Assembly (NCBI RefSeq): GCF_946223165.1
Contig: NZ_CAMIBP010000001.1
Location: forward strand, 62,001 to 126,000
From: an uncultured Corynebacterium sp.
Lineage (GTDB): Bacteria; Actinomycetota; Actinomycetes; Mycobacteriales; Mycobacteriaceae
Direction of reading: 5' to 3'
Length of the DNA: 64,000 nucleotides
Shown: piece by piece, positions 32,706 to 40,794 of the stretch
Numbering within the stretch: the first letter of the stretch is position 1
How the letters are laid out: each line of letters starts with the position of its first letter
Notes under the pieces: generated by a model
The model's input: the letters and a program-made list of their open reading frames with translations, nothing else
The model's database searches: none
What the model was told of the DNA's origin: nothing
Translations under genes and position numbers: made by a program

Positions 32706-33454
32706 GCGCGGCTAAACGCCGTCGCACGGGCCACGAGCTCCGCGTCCGGGCGGATGCCCGTGTAGAGCACGAACTGCTCCAGCGCCTGGATGCTCATGAT
32801 CTCCGCGCCGGTGATGCACACCTTGCCCAGCTCACGCGCGCGCAGGAGCAGCGGCGTCCACTGCGGGCGAGGCACGACGTCGAAGATGACTGTGGCGGCT
32901 TGGACGGCGGCATCGGCAACCGGCAGCTGGTCGGCCTCGGAATCGCCTTCCATGCCGATGGGCGTGCAGGTGATGATGATGCCCGGGGTGCCCGACAGCT
33001 GAGCCGCCCAGGCGAAGCCATATTTCTCCGCCAGCGCGGGGCCGGAGACGGAATCGCGCGACGACGGTGACGCACGCGAAGCCCTCGTCGCGCAGCGCCG
33101 CGACCGTCGCCTTGGCCATACCGCCGGAGCCGAGTACGGCCACCTCCAGATCCGTCGGGACCTCGTTAGAGCGCAGTAGGCTCACGATGCCAGGTAGTCC
33201 GTGTTGTAGGCCGTGAGATGGCCGTCTGTGTTGACGATGGTGTTGACCGATTCGATGACCGCGGCCGAGGCGTCGAGCTCGTCCACGAGGGGGATGACGT
33301 CCTCCTTCCACGGCATGGAGATGGCGGCGCCGCGGATCTGCAGGCCGCGCACGCCCGCGATGGCCTGCTCGATGTTGTCCTTGGTGAGGCCGCCGGCCAC
33401 GAGGCGCGGGGTGCCCTTGTCCTGGGAAACGACGGTGGGGATGGAGTCATTCAT
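32702..33454 (-). pseudogene. Shikimate-dehydrogenase-like gene (HI0607 type) with two frameshifts
   Basis: Three consecutive frames together encode a complete shikimate-5-dehydrogenase-like protein. MNDSIPTVVSQDKG to AYNTDYLA (33454-33184), then IVSLLRSNEVPTDLEVAVLG with SGGMAKATVAAL to VTVVAR (to about 33058), then DSVSGPALAEKYGF through CTPIGMEGDSEADQ to ATAFSRA (to 32702). Each junction is fixed by adding one base. Substrate-binding residues (SMPWKED, NTD) and the cofactor loop are all present. Promoter TAGGAT is intact 7 nt before the ATG. Either two single-base deletions inactivated it or these are sequencing errors. Confidence 0.75.
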
Positions 33455-33464
33455 GGGGTCGATC

Positions 33465-35033
33465 CTAGAATACAAGCTCGCCGCCGGGTCGCAGCTCTGC
33501 GCGCCGCTCGATGCCCAGCCGCTCGAGCAGATCCTCGTCGTGGCTGATGATCAGCAGGGCGCCGTGGTAGGACTCCAGCGCCTCGATGAGCTGTTCGCGA
33601 GAGTCGAGGTCGAGGTTGTTGGTCGGCTCGTCGAGGACGAGGATGTCCGGCGGCGGGGAGGCCAGCAGCACGCGCGCCAGCGCCACGCGGAAGCGCTCGC
33701 CGCCGGAAAGCGTGTCCACGTCGCGGTGGACGATGACGCCGGTGATGAGGAACTTGCTGAGCAGCTCGTACGTGTCATGCTCGAGCCGGTCGGGCGCGGC
33801 GGAGGCCACGGCCTCCAGCACGGTCCCGGCGGGCAGCTCGAGGCACTGGTCCAGGTAGCCCACGCGCACTGTCCCCGCCTCCGCCTTGCCGATGCCGCCC
33901 CGCACCAGCGTCGTCTTGCCTGAGCCGTTGGGCCCAGTGAGGGCCACCCGGTCGCCGCCGCCCACGTCCAGGGTCCGCCCGCCGGAGGACAGGGTGAGCA
34001 GCGTCTTGGCCCGCGGGGTGTGCGGGTCGATAACGGGGATGCGGATGGATTCGTCGGGGCGCAGGGCGCGGCTGGCGGCATCGGCGGCGGCGCGGGCGTC
34101 CTCGAGCTTTGCGGAGGCGGCCTTGACGCGGTCGGCGCGGCGGGCCTCTGCGGCGCGCCGGAAGGTGGGGTCGGCGTGGGAGGCCTTGAGCTTGCCCTTG
34201 CGCACCAGCGGCGCGGTGGCGGCCTTGCCGCGGCGGGCGGAGGCGGCGTTGGCGGCGCGCACGTGGGCCAGATCCCGGGCCTCGTTCTTCACGGCCGCGG
34301 CGGAGTCCTCGGCGTGGCGGGCCAGCGCGGCCTGATGGGCGTCGCGCTGGGCGACGTAGGCGTCGTAGTTGCCGCCATAGGCTACGACCTCGCTGGGGCC
34401 TGCACCGGTGGGGCCGGTGCGGTAGACCTCGAGGATGGCGTCCATCGTGCGCAGCAGCTCGACGTCGTGGCTCACCACGATGACCTGGCCGGGGAAGTTA
34501 CGCACGGAGTCCAGCAACGCGGTGCGGCCGGCGGCGTCGAGGCTATTCGTCGGTTCGTCGAGCAGCAGCGTCTGCGCGCCCGCGAGCTCCAGGGCGGCCA
34601 GCGCGAGGCGGACGAGCTCGCCGCCGGACAGGGTGTGCGCGGGCCGGTCGAGGACCGCGGCGTCGGCCGCCAGCGTGGGCACGCGATCGGCCACGAGCGC
34701 CAGCGCTCGCGCCTCCGCGTCCCAGTCGTCGCCCACGGCATCGAAGTCGGCCGGGTCCGTGCTGCCCGCCTCGATGCGCCGCAGCGCCGCTCGGGTCCCT
34801 GCCACGCCAAGCACGTCCGCTACGGTGGCGGCGCGATCGAAGGACAGGGACTGGCGCAGGAGGCCGGGGGACGGGGCGGCATACCCCAGCAAGTGCAGCA
34901 GTGTCGTCTTGCCAGACCCATTGCGGCCAACGATGCCGGTCAGGCGGGCGTCGACGGTCAGGCTCAGGTGCTCGAAGAGGGGCTTCTCGCCGGGGCGGAA
35001 GGAAAAGGTGACGTCAGACAGTGATACGGGCAT
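33465..35033 (-). CDS. ABC-F family ribosomal-protection-type ATPase
   Basis: 522-residue soluble protein with two ABC domains and no membrane segments. First domain: GRNGSGKTT near residue 35, LSGGELVRLALAAL near 135, LLLDEPTNSLD near 157. Second: GPNGSGKTT near 370, LSGGERFRVALARV near 450, VLDEPTNNLD near 470. The linker (about 215-330) is rich in Arg/Lys/Ala, as in antibiotic-resistance ABC-F proteins that dislodge drugs from ribosomes. A GAGGAG site lies 5 nt before the ATG at 35033. The 5' region carries a leader peptide and competing hairpins, which supports drug-induced control. Substrate drugs cannot be predicted. Confidence 0.87.
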   Translation of the reverse strand: MPVSLSDVTFSFRPGEKPLFEHLSLTVDARLTGIVGRNGSGKTTLLHLLGYAAPSPGLLRQSLSFDRAATVADVLGVAGTRAALRRIEAGSTDPADFDAVGDDWDAEARALALVADRVPTLAADAAVLDRPAHTLSGGELVRLALAALELAGAQTLLLDEPTNSLDAAGRTALLDSVRNFPGQVIVVSHDVELLRTMDAILEVYRTGPTGAGPSEVVAYGGNYDAYVAQRDAHQAALARHAEDSAAAVKNEARDLAHVRAANAASARRGKAATAPLVRKGKLKASHADPTFRRAAEARRADRVKAASAKLEDARAAADAASRALRPDESIRIPVIDPHTPRAKTLLTLSSGGRTLDVGGGDRVALTGPNGSGKTTLVRGGIGKAEAGTVRVGYLDQCLELPAGTVLEAVASAAPDRLEHDTYELLSKFLITGVIVHRDVDTLSGGERFRVALARVLLASPPPDILVLDEPTNNLDLDSREQLIEALESYHGALLIISHDEDLLERLGIERRAELRPGGELVF

Positions 35034-35121
35034 GGATGCTCCTCGCGGTAGAAGGTGGGCCGCGGAGCACTGGGCGCAGTGTTCTCCGTGGCTGGTTAGC
35101 GGCGCGGAGCGGTGTTCACTG
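35034..35121 (-). promoter_or_regulatory. Erm-like translational attenuator in the ABC-F leader
   Basis: Read on the minus strand there are four segments. 1: CAGTG-N7-CTCCG (35121-35105), 2: CCACGGAGAACACTG (35091-35077), 3: CAGTGCTCCGCGG (35072-35060), 4: CCGCGAGGAGC (35048-35038), which holds the ribosome site. Segments 1:2 and 3:4 can pair (ribosome site hidden), or 2:3 (site free, with a tight 4-nt loop). Segment 1 lies in the leader ORF, so a stalled ribosome would favour 2:3. This is the ermC arrangement. Confidence 0.6.
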
Positions 35122-35128
35122 GAGTCAT
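35096..35128 (-). CDS. Leader peptide upstream of the ABC-F gene
   Basis: Ten-residue ORF MTPVNTAPRR, start ATG at 35128, stop TAA at 35098-35096. An in-frame ATG at 35158 would make a 20-residue version (MKRALSPSDR then the ten residues), but it overlaps the predicted -10 TAGGAT, so the shorter form is more likely transcribed. Attenuator segment 1 falls within its codons 3-9. The ribosome site is weak. Function as a drug-sensing leader is inferred from structure. Confidence 0.5.
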   Translation of the reverse strand: MTPVNTAPRR

Positions 35129-35156
35129 CCTGTCTGACGGGGATAAGGCTCTTTTC

Positions 35157-35185
35157 ATCCTAGGCCGCGCCGCCGTCGGCGTCAA
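35157..35185 (-). promoter_or_regulatory. Promoter of the ABC-F leader
   Basis: On the minus strand TTGACG (35185-35180) is followed 17 bp later by TAGGAT (35162-35157). Transcription would start near 35150, leaving about 20 nt before the ten-residue leader ORF. AT-rich sequence (GAAATGGAAT) precedes the -35, loosely as at WhiB7-controlled promoters. Confidence 0.6.
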
Positions 35186-35188
35186 GGC

Positions 35189-35551
35189 CTATTCCATTTC
35201 GATGGGACCTGTAATGCGAACCTCATCCATGTCCGTGAGCTGGAGGAGGTGGATGAGGGCCTCGTCGTCAATCGTGCCCTCGTTGCGGTAGCGAGTGTAG
35301 TTGGCCCGGGACCCGCGGATGATCGCCAGACGCAGGGCCCGGGTGTCTTGGCGTTCCTGCATGAGCTGCTCGTCGAAGTCCGTGAAGGTCTTCTTTCAGT
35401 CCGCCGGCACCGTGAGGTTGGGCAGGTGCGGGATGAGCGAGAGCACGAGGCCTACGCCGAACTGGACCAAGGGTCCCACGAGCTTGAAGCGCTCCGTGAG
35501 CCAGTCGGCTGCACTGAGCGCGACGCTCACGATGACGAATGCCTCGACCAT
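35189..35551 (-). pseudogene. Small membrane-associated hypothetical gene with in-frame TGA
   Basis: From the ATG at 35551 the frame encodes 51 residues with one or two hydrophobic helices (MVEAFVIVSVALSAADWL..., QFGVGLVLSLIP), then TGA at 35398-35396, then 68 more sensible codons (KKTFTDFDEQLMQERQDTRA, TRYRNEGTIDDEALIHLLQL, ...GPIEME) ending in TAG at 35191-35189. The second half has no start of its own before CTCATG codons. A nonsense mutation in a single ~120-residue protein is the simplest reading. I do not recognise the family. Confidence 0.5.
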
Positions 35552-35617
35552 AATCTGTTAACCCTCAACTTTTTGACCTGCACATAGTGCGGCATGTGAC
35601 CGATATCCATGACATTT

Positions 35618-35637
35618 ACTGACCTGTCAGTTATAGT
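35618..35637 (+). promoter_or_regulatory. TetR operator and -10 of the 35645 gene
   Basis: ACTGACCTGTCAGT (35618-35631) is a palindrome (ACTGAC-CT-GTCAGT) directly upstream of TATAGT (35632-35637), which ends 7 nt before the start codon. Binding would cover the spacer of the promoter, consistent with autorepression. Confidence 0.65.
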
Positions 35638-35644
35638 GGCTGTC

Positions 35645-36187
35645 ATGTATTCGACCGCCGGAGAAAAAATCCTCGCCGCCGCCACGCGGCTCTTCTATAC
35701 CGAGGGCATTCACGCCATCGGCGTGGACCGCGTGGTGGCGGAGTCGGGTGCATCCAAACCCACGCTCTACGCCCAGTTTGGGACGAAGGACGGACTCGTC
35801 GCCGCGGTCCTTCAGCGCCGCTCGGAAGAACGCAAGGCGGGCATCCTCGCGGACCTGGAGAAGGCGGAAGGCTCGAAGCTCCTCGCCCTCTTCGACCGCC
35901 AGGTGCGCATGCACGAGCGGCCCGAGTATCGCGGCTGCCCGTTCACCCTCGCGTCCGCGGAGCTGACCGATCCGGACCACCCGGCCCGGGTGGCCATCGC
36001 GGACTACAAGACGTGGATCCGCGCCCTCCTTCGGAAACTGGCGGAGGCCGAGGGGCTTAGCGACGACCAGATCGCCACCCTGGGCTTCCTCATTGACGGA
36101 TCCACCGTGCGCATCATGACTAACGGTGACCATGCGGCGATGGCCCAGGCCCGGGGCATCGTCAAGCACATGCTCGAGCAGAAGTAA
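35645..36187 (+). CDS. TetR-family regulator
   Basis: 180-residue regulator with N-terminal HTH (IHAIGVDRVVAESGASKPTLYAQF, about residues 20-43) and a TetR_C-like ligand domain containing RGCPF near residue 97, as in the AcrR/YxaF-like group. Leaderless start after TATAGT. The thioesterase gene follows after 16 nt, so both are probably co-transcribed and repressed through the palindrome at 35618-35631. Confidence 0.86.
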   Translation: MYSTAGEKILAAATRLFYTEGIHAIGVDRVVAESGASKPTLYAQFGTKDGLVAAVLQRRSEERKAGILADLEKAEGSKLLALFDRQVRMHERPEYRGCPFTLASAELTDPDHPARVAIADYKTWIRALLRKLAEAEGLSDDQIATLGFLIDGSTVRIMTNGDHAAMAQARGIVKHMLEQK

Positions 36188-36203
36188 TAGAAAGGACACA
36201 TCG

Positions 36204-36614
36204 ATGAAAGACACCCTGACCACCGGCATCACCCACGCGATGACCTACCAGGTGCCGGCCAACCGCACCGTGCCCAACCTCCTGCCGGAGGCCACTGACT
36301 TCACCACCATGCCGGAGGTCCTGGCCACGGGCTACATGGTGGGCATCATCGAGTGGGCGTGCATGCAGGCCATCCGTGAGCACCTCGAGGACACCGAGAT
36401 CTCCCTGGGCACGCACGTGAACTTCTCCCATCAGGCGCCCACGGTGCCGGGCTCGACGGTGACCATCGACGTCGAGGTCACCCAGATCGAGCGCCGCTCC
36501 GTCACCTTCCGCATCGAGGCTCACGACGAGTGCAACACCATCAGCGTGGGCACCCACCAGCGCGGGGTTGTCGACCGCGCCACGTTCGAGTCCCGTTTGC
36601 CCAAGGAGTCCTGA
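36204..36614 (+). CDS. Hotdog-fold thioesterase (fluoroacetyl-CoA thioesterase-like)
   Basis: 136-residue single hotdog protein of the FlK-like group. The characteristic catalytic region is VLATGYMVGIIEWACMQAI (Glu near 50) and GTHVNFSHQAPTVPG (His near 76), corresponding to the Thr/Glu/His set of FlK. It hydrolyses acyl-CoA thioesters; the natural acyl group is unknown. AAAGGA precedes the ATG. It follows a TetR gene on the same strand. Confidence 0.82.
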   Translation: MKDTLTTGITHAMTYQVPANRTVPNLLPEATDFTTMPEVLATGYMVGIIEWACMQAIREHLEDTEISLGTHVNFSHQAPTVPGSTVTIDVEVTQIERRSVTFRIEAHDECNTISVGTHQRGVVDRATFESRLPKES

Positions 36615-36734
36615 GTGAAGCTCTTCGACGCGCTCCGGGCGCTGGGGGAGGGATCCGTGGGCGATGCCGGCGTCGATCCGCAGGCTGTCTTCTGGGATAA
36701 CGCGGCCGCCTTCTACGGGATGACGGAGGTTTAG
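36615..36734 (+). CDS. 39-residue ORF, possible amidohydrolase remnant
   Basis: GTG at 36615 immediately follows the thioesterase stop. The encoded peptide VKLFDALRALGEGSVGDAG... ends DNAAAFYGMTEV, which resembles the last helix of amidohydrolase_2 family enzymes (N-A-A-x-x-Y-G-L). It may be the 3' remnant of a deleted gene fused downstream of the thioesterase, or a translated tail. Low confidence as a functional gene. Confidence 0.4.
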   Translation: MKLFDALRALGEGSVGDAGVDPQAVFWDNAAAFYGMTEV

Positions 36735-36754
36735 TGAGGGCCTAGGCTGGTGGC

Positions 36755-37465
36755 ATGACGAAACCAGTTGCCCTCATCACCGGTGCCACCCGCGGCATCG
36801 GCGAGGCGATCGCCGCCGCCCTCGCCCCCGATTATCACCTGGTTCTGGGCGGTTCCACCGCCGAGTCCGCCGCCCGCGCCGCCGCGAAGTACCCGGATGC
36901 GGAGCCCTTCGTGGCCGACCTGAACGACGTCGGATCCATCGCGGGCGCCGTCGCGGGGCTGGGCCTGGAGCGACTCGACGTCCTCGTCCACTGCGCCGGC
37001 GTCGTGGCCCACGGCAGCGTCATCGACACGCCCGCAGACGAGTGGCAGCGCTCCTTCAACGTCAACTTCTTTGCCGTCGCGGAGCTCACCCGCGCCTTGC
37101 TCCCGGCCCTTGATGCCGCCTACGCCCCCGACGGCCCGATGCCCGCCGTCGTGGCCATCAACTCCGGCGCGGGCTATCACGCCGGGCCCGGCTGGGGCCC
37201 GTACGCGACCACCAAGTTTGCCCTGCGCGCTTACACGGACACGCTGCGTGAGGAGCACCGCGAGCGCCTGCGCGTGGTCTCCATCCACCCCGGCAAGACG
37301 GACTCGGACATGCAGCGCGACATCCAGGCGCACCGCGGCAACGCCTACAACGAGGCCGACTTCATGAACCCCGCCAGCGTGGCGTCCACCGTGCAGTTCG
37401 CGCTGTCTGTGCCGCGCGACGCGATGGTGGAGAACCTCACCATCCGGCCGGTGAACGGCCGCTAG
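36755..37465 (+). CDS. Short-chain dehydrogenase/reductase
   Basis: 236-residue classical SDR. Cofactor motif ITGATRGIGEAIA near residue 8, HCAGVVAHG near 78, catalytic Ser in NSGAGYHAG near 130 and YATTKFALRAY near 148 (YxxxK). TAGGCT ends 6 nt before the ATG. Substrate unknown. It is not closely similar to the SDR at 27824. Confidence 0.88.
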   Translation: MTKPVALITGATRGIGEAIAAALAPDYHLVLGGSTAESAARAAAKYPDAEPFVADLNDVGSIAGAVAGLGLERLDVLVHCAGVVAHGSVIDTPADEWQRSFNVNFFAVAELTRALLPALDAAYAPDGPMPAVVAINSGAGYHAGPGWGPYATTKFALRAYTDTLREEHRERLRVVSIHPGKTDSDMQRDIQAHRGNAYNEADFMNPASVASTVQFALSVPRDAMVENLTIRPVNGR

Positions 37466-37468
37466 AAG

Positions 37469-37499
37469 CGCCACAGTGGACGAAACGTGCACTGTGGCG
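37469..37499 (+). terminator. Hairpin after the SDR gene
   Basis: CGCCACAGTG (37469-37478) pairs with CACTGTGGCG (37490-37499) over an 11-nt loop, 4 bp after the SDR stop. No U-run follows, so termination is probable but not certain. The rest of the gap to 37681 shows nothing recognisable. Confidence 0.5.
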
Positions 37500-37681
37500 T
37501 GTGACAACTGTCCACTCACGTTCCCGTGACATGTCTCCGCGCGAACTGCGTGTCAATCTTGCCGATGTAGTCGTTCGAGTTCACGAAATCCGCAGCGAAA
37601 GAGCTGCGAGAGTTGCCGCGTGATATCCGGGGCGGGTCCTCGATGAGATTGAACAGTTGGGGGTTTACGGGGTCTGAGTCC

Positions 37682-38239
37682 CTAAGTCACCTTGAGGCTG
37701 TCGAGGAAGTTCTCCAGCACCCAGGCGGCATCGTCAAGCATGTCCGACGGGGCGGCCGGCGGGAGGGGACGGGTGGCCATGATGATGCCCAGGATGAGGC
37801 GGATGGCCGTGACCTCGGGGCGCAGGATTCCCGCCTCCTGGGCGCGGGTGACGACGTGATCGACCTCGGCGACGGCCTGTGCGCGCAGGGTCCAGAGGTG
37901 TTCGGGGATGGTACTGCCGTAGTCGTCCGCGAGGGCGGGGATGATGCCGCCGATGCGCAGCCCGGCGAGCGTGTGGAAGAAGTCATCGAAGCTTTGGGGG
38001 AGCGGCGCCTCGAGGGCGGTCTGTGCGGCGGCGTTGATCTTGCCGAAGAGGTGCTCGGCGAGGCCTGTGATGAGGGCCTCGCGGTCGGGAAAGTGCCGGT
38101 AGAGCGTGCCCATGCCCACGCCGGCGTGGGTGGCGATGGCGCGCATGGAGACGGCGTCGCCGTTGGCAATGAAGAGGTCCGCGGCGCTGCGGAGGAGCAG
38201 CTCGCGGTTGGCTTGGGCGTCGGATCTCATGAAAAACAT
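37682..38239 (-). CDS. TetR-family regulator
   Basis: 185-residue regulator with HTH near residues 25-50 (VSMRAIATHAGVGMGTLYRHF) and a TetR_C domain common in actinobacteria. The start is the ATG at 38239 or 38230 (neither has a clear ribosome site). It is divergent from the membrane protein gene at 38329, and CGGAACG-AAA-CGTTCCG lies between them, so it likely represses that gene and itself. Confidence 0.85.
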   Translation of the reverse strand: MFFMRSDAQANRELLLRSAADLFIANGDAVSMRAIATHAGVGMGTLYRHFPDREALITGLAEHLFGKINAAAQTALEAPLPQSFDDFFHTLAGLRIGGIIPALADDYGSTIPEHLWTLRAQAVAEVDHVVTRAQEAGILRPEVTAIRLILGIIMATRPLPPAAPSDMLDDAAWVLENFLDSLKVT

Positions 38240-38274
38240 TGTGGCACGACTTGCACGCGAATTAAAAGGAGCGA

Positions 38275-38307
38275 TATAGTCCGTTTAGGTCGGAACGAAA
38301 CGTTCCG
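38275..38307 (+). promoter_or_regulatory. Promoter and TetR operator before the 38329 gene
   Basis: TATAGT (38275-38280) is followed by a 17-bp palindrome CGGAACG-AAA-CGTTCCG (38291-38307), placing the operator just downstream of the expected transcription start. The divergent TetR gene begins 52 bp away. Confidence 0.7.
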
Positions 38308-38328
38308 TTTATTGAAAGGATTCATCGC

Positions 38329-39354
38329 ATGTCCACCATCACCGAACTCCCCGCAACCTCTTCCCCCGAGCCCGAGGTCTCCGAGGCCCAGTCCAAGAGC
38401 TCCTGGCTCACGATGGCCGGCGTCATCATCGGCGTCCCCGTCGTCCTCATCCTCATGCTGCTGGCGTTCCTGGTCCCGTCGCTCAACTCCGGCGCTTCGG
38501 ACCTGCCGCTCGCAGTCAGCGGCCCGGAGGCCGCCGTCTCCCAGATGACCGGCGGCCTCGAACAGAAGCAGCCCGGCGCCTTCGACGTCACCACATACTC
38601 AACACTCGAGGAGGCCCGCCAGTCCGTCATTGATCGCGAGAACATCGGCGCCATCTCCGTAGGCGCCGACGGCGTGAGCATCACCGTCGCCTCCGGCGCC
38701 GGCACCCCGTATGCCTCCCTGCTCAAGCAGCTCGGCTCCGGCCTCGAGTCCACCGGCCAGACCGTCACCTACGAGGATGTCGCGCCCCTGACCTCCGAGG
38801 ATCCCACCGGCTCCTCCATCGCCACCCTGGGCCTGCCGCTCATCTTCGGCGGTAACGTCTCCGCCATCCTGCTTATCACCCTGTTCACGAAGAACCCGCG
38901 CCTGCGCGTCCTGGGTGGCCTGGCCATCGCAGTCCTCGGCGGCTTCGCGGTCACCGCGGTCATGCAGTTCGGCCTCGGCGTCCTGGATGGCAACTACCTC
39001 ATGACCTCCTTCGTCCTGGCCATGGGTATCGCCTCCATCTCTATGACGCTCATCGGCCTGCACAACCTCATGGGCATGGCGGGCATCGGCATCGCCGGCG
39101 TCATCCTGCTCTTCTTCTCCAACCCGCTGTCCGGCCTGGCCACTGGCGCCGCCTGGCTCCCGGGCATCTGGGGCACTATCGGCCAGCTCATGCCCATCGG
39201 CGCGGCCGGCACGGCTATCCGTTCCGCCGCCTTCTTTGGTGGCCACGGCTACGGCATGTCTCTGTGGGTCTCTGCCATCTGGGCCATCGCGGGCATCCTG
39301 CTCTCCGTGCTGACGGGGCGCCGCGCGGCTAAGAAGGCTGCGCAGGAGGCATAG
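38329..39354 (+). CDS. ABC-2/YhgE-Pip-like membrane protein
   Basis: 341-residue membrane protein: one N-terminal helix (about 28-50), an extracytoplasmic loop of about 110 residues, then five or six helices (from about 168 to 330). This topology resembles YhgE/Pip and ABC-2-type permeases, often exporters of lipids or drugs controlled by adjacent TetR proteins. No ATPase gene is adjacent. AAAGGA lies 8 nt before the ATG. Substrate unknown. Confidence 0.7.
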   Translation: MSTITELPATSSPEPEVSEAQSKSSWLTMAGVIIGVPVVLILMLLAFLVPSLNSGASDLPLAVSGPEAAVSQMTGGLEQKQPGAFDVTTYSTLEEARQSVIDRENIGAISVGADGVSITVASGAGTPYASLLKQLGSGLESTGQTVTYEDVAPLTSEDPTGSSIATLGLPLIFGGNVSAILLITLFTKNPRLRVLGGLAIAVLGGFAVTAVMQFGLGVLDGNYLMTSFVLAMGIASISMTLIGLHNLMGMAGIGIAGVILLFFSNPLSGLATGAAWLPGIWGTIGQLMPIGAAGTAIRSAAFFGGHGYGMSLWVSAIWAIAGILLSVLTGRRAAKKAAQEA

Positions 39355-39367
39355 CTCAGCAGACATG

Positions 39368-39418
39368 GCCGCCGATCCATTCTTCCTCACGCGGAAGATC
39401 GGATCGGCGGCTCCTTTT
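39368..39418 (+). terminator. Rho-independent terminator
   Basis: GCCGCCGATCC (39368-39378) pairs with GGATCGGCGGC (39401-39411), with an inner CTTCC/GGAAG stem, followed by TCCTTTTG. It ends the membrane protein transcript. Confidence 0.8.
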
Positions 39419-39420
39419 GT

Positions 39421-39514
39421 GATCGGATAGGGATTATCCGTTGTCATCCGGGCGGTTGGTTGGTTAGATAATGTTTAAGTGGGTAAGCAAGTGCGATGTG
39501 AGGATCGGATAGGG
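39421..39514 (+). promoter_or_regulatory. Direct repeats upstream of the second fic gene
   Basis: GATCGGATAGGG occurs at 39421-39432 and again at 39503-39514, the second copy ending 5 bp before the fic ATG. GGATAGGGATTATCC around 39424 is also partly palindromic. These may be operator sites; the region between is AT-richer than average (TTAGATAATGTTTAAG). Confidence 0.4.
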
Positions 39515-39519
39515 CTTTA

Positions 39520-40794
39520 ATGGCGGAACTGATTGAGCAGAACTGGATCCCCGCGGATGGATCAGGATTAAGCCGGAAGGATAAGCAGGGGGGAGTATTC
39601 CATGCCTTCGTTCCAGATACGCCGTTGGGAGAGGGTATCTATGTCGATAGGGCCGTGGCGTTGCGCGCTGCAAGGGTGGAGCGCGCCCTCGTTCGGCTGA
39701 ATTCGGCTCGGGATAGCGGTCAGCTTGAGGGTATCGCCAGGCTGCTTATGCGTTCGGAGGCGGTCTCATCGTCGAGGATTGAAGGAATAGCGCCGCGGGT
39801 GGACAAAGTTCTCTTGGCCGAGTTAAGCCAGCATGAAAACGTGCGAGGCTTCAAGGAAAGTGCCGAAGCGGTTGCGCGCAATCTCGAGGTCATGCGATCG
39901 GTCGAGCGTGTATTCGGGGAGGACCGCGAAATTACGGTGGGTATGCTGGAAGATTTTCAGTGCCAGCTCCTTGGAGAGGGCTCTGTTCCCACTGGGCTGC
40001 GAAAAGTTCAGAACTGGATTGGAGGTAGCTCGCGGACCCCCATCGGTGCCGATTTTATCCCTGCCCCGCCACGTGAGGTTGTGCCGCTCATGGAGGATCT
40101 AGTCTCGTATCTCAATGGTGCGACCCACGGGCCGCTTATTCAGGCCGCCTTGGTCCATGCGCAGTTTGAAACCATTCATCCCTTCGCGGACGGCAATGGA
40201 CGCGTTGGCCGAGCGCTTATCCACGGAGTGCTCATGCGACGAGGGCTGGCGCGCAGAATAGTACTGCCCATTAGTCTGGTCCTGGGAACATGGTCGCATC
40301 GCTATGTCGACGGACTGACCGCCTTTCGTGAGGGAAATGTCAACGGTTGGCTGGAATTGTTCGTCGAAGCTGCCGAGGAAGCCGTGGAACAGTCTGAATT
40401 GGTGGCACAGCGGCTTGACGAGGTAAAAGCTGGTTGGGCGGTTGCGCTTGAAGAATTTCGCACGCGGCAGGGGAAGACGCGTGCCTTGCGCTCGGACTCG
40501 ATTGAAGCCAAGCTCATAGAGGGCTTGCCCGCGCACCCGATCATGACGGTAGCAAGTGCGCAGCGTCTTTATGGCTCGAGCGCGGCGAATGCTCGACATG
40601 CGTTGGATAGCCTGACTTCTGCCGGATTGCTGCGTACAAAGGTCATCGGGGCGAAGGGCGCTCTTGGCTACTATGCCGATGACATCTTGGACCTCATTAC
40701 GCACGCCGACCGGCAGTTGGCCAGCTCTGCATTCGATACACGTGTGTCTGCCCCCACTGGGCGTGCTGTACCGAGCGACGCAGGTCATCGCTAG
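39520..40794 (+). CDS. Fic-domain protein with N-terminal Fic cap
   Basis: 424-residue Fic protein. The Fic_N cap occupies about residues 15-120, carrying the inhibitory motif SSRIEGI near 84; the catalytic loop HPFADGNGRVGR is near 222; the C-terminal 130 residues contain a likely winged helix (TVASAQRLYGSSAANARHALDSL). It is a class II Fic AMPylator candidate. GC content is lower than the flanks, suggesting horizontal origin. Its 3' end overlaps the convergent TetR gene by 4 nt. ATG chosen at 39520; no strong ribosome site. Confidence 0.88.
   Translation: MAELIEQNWIPADGSGLSRKDKQGGVFHAFVPDTPLGEGIYVDRAVALRAARVERALVRLNSARDSGQLEGIARLLMRSEAVSSSRIEGIAPRVDKVLLAELSQHENVRGFKESAEAVARNLEVMRSVERVFGEDREITVGMLEDFQCQLLGEGSVPTGLRKVQNWIGGSSRTPIGADFIPAPPREVVPLMEDLVSYLNGATHGPLIQAALVHAQFETIHPFADGNGRVGRALIHGVLMRRGLARRIVLPISLVLGTWSHRYVDGLTAFREGNVNGWLELFVEAAEEAVEQSELVAQRLDEVKAGWAVALEEFRTRQGKTRALRSDSIEAKLIEGLPAHPIMTVASAQRLYGSSAANARHALDSLTSAGLLRTKVIGAKGALGYYADDILDLITHADRQLASSAFDTRVSAPTGRAVPSDAGHR

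Noticed and set aside
35096..35158. Twenty-residue version of the ABC-F leader peptide
   Set aside because: Its ATG overlaps the predicted -10 hexamer and would not be in the transcript; the ten-residue version is preferred, though start mapping could reverse this.
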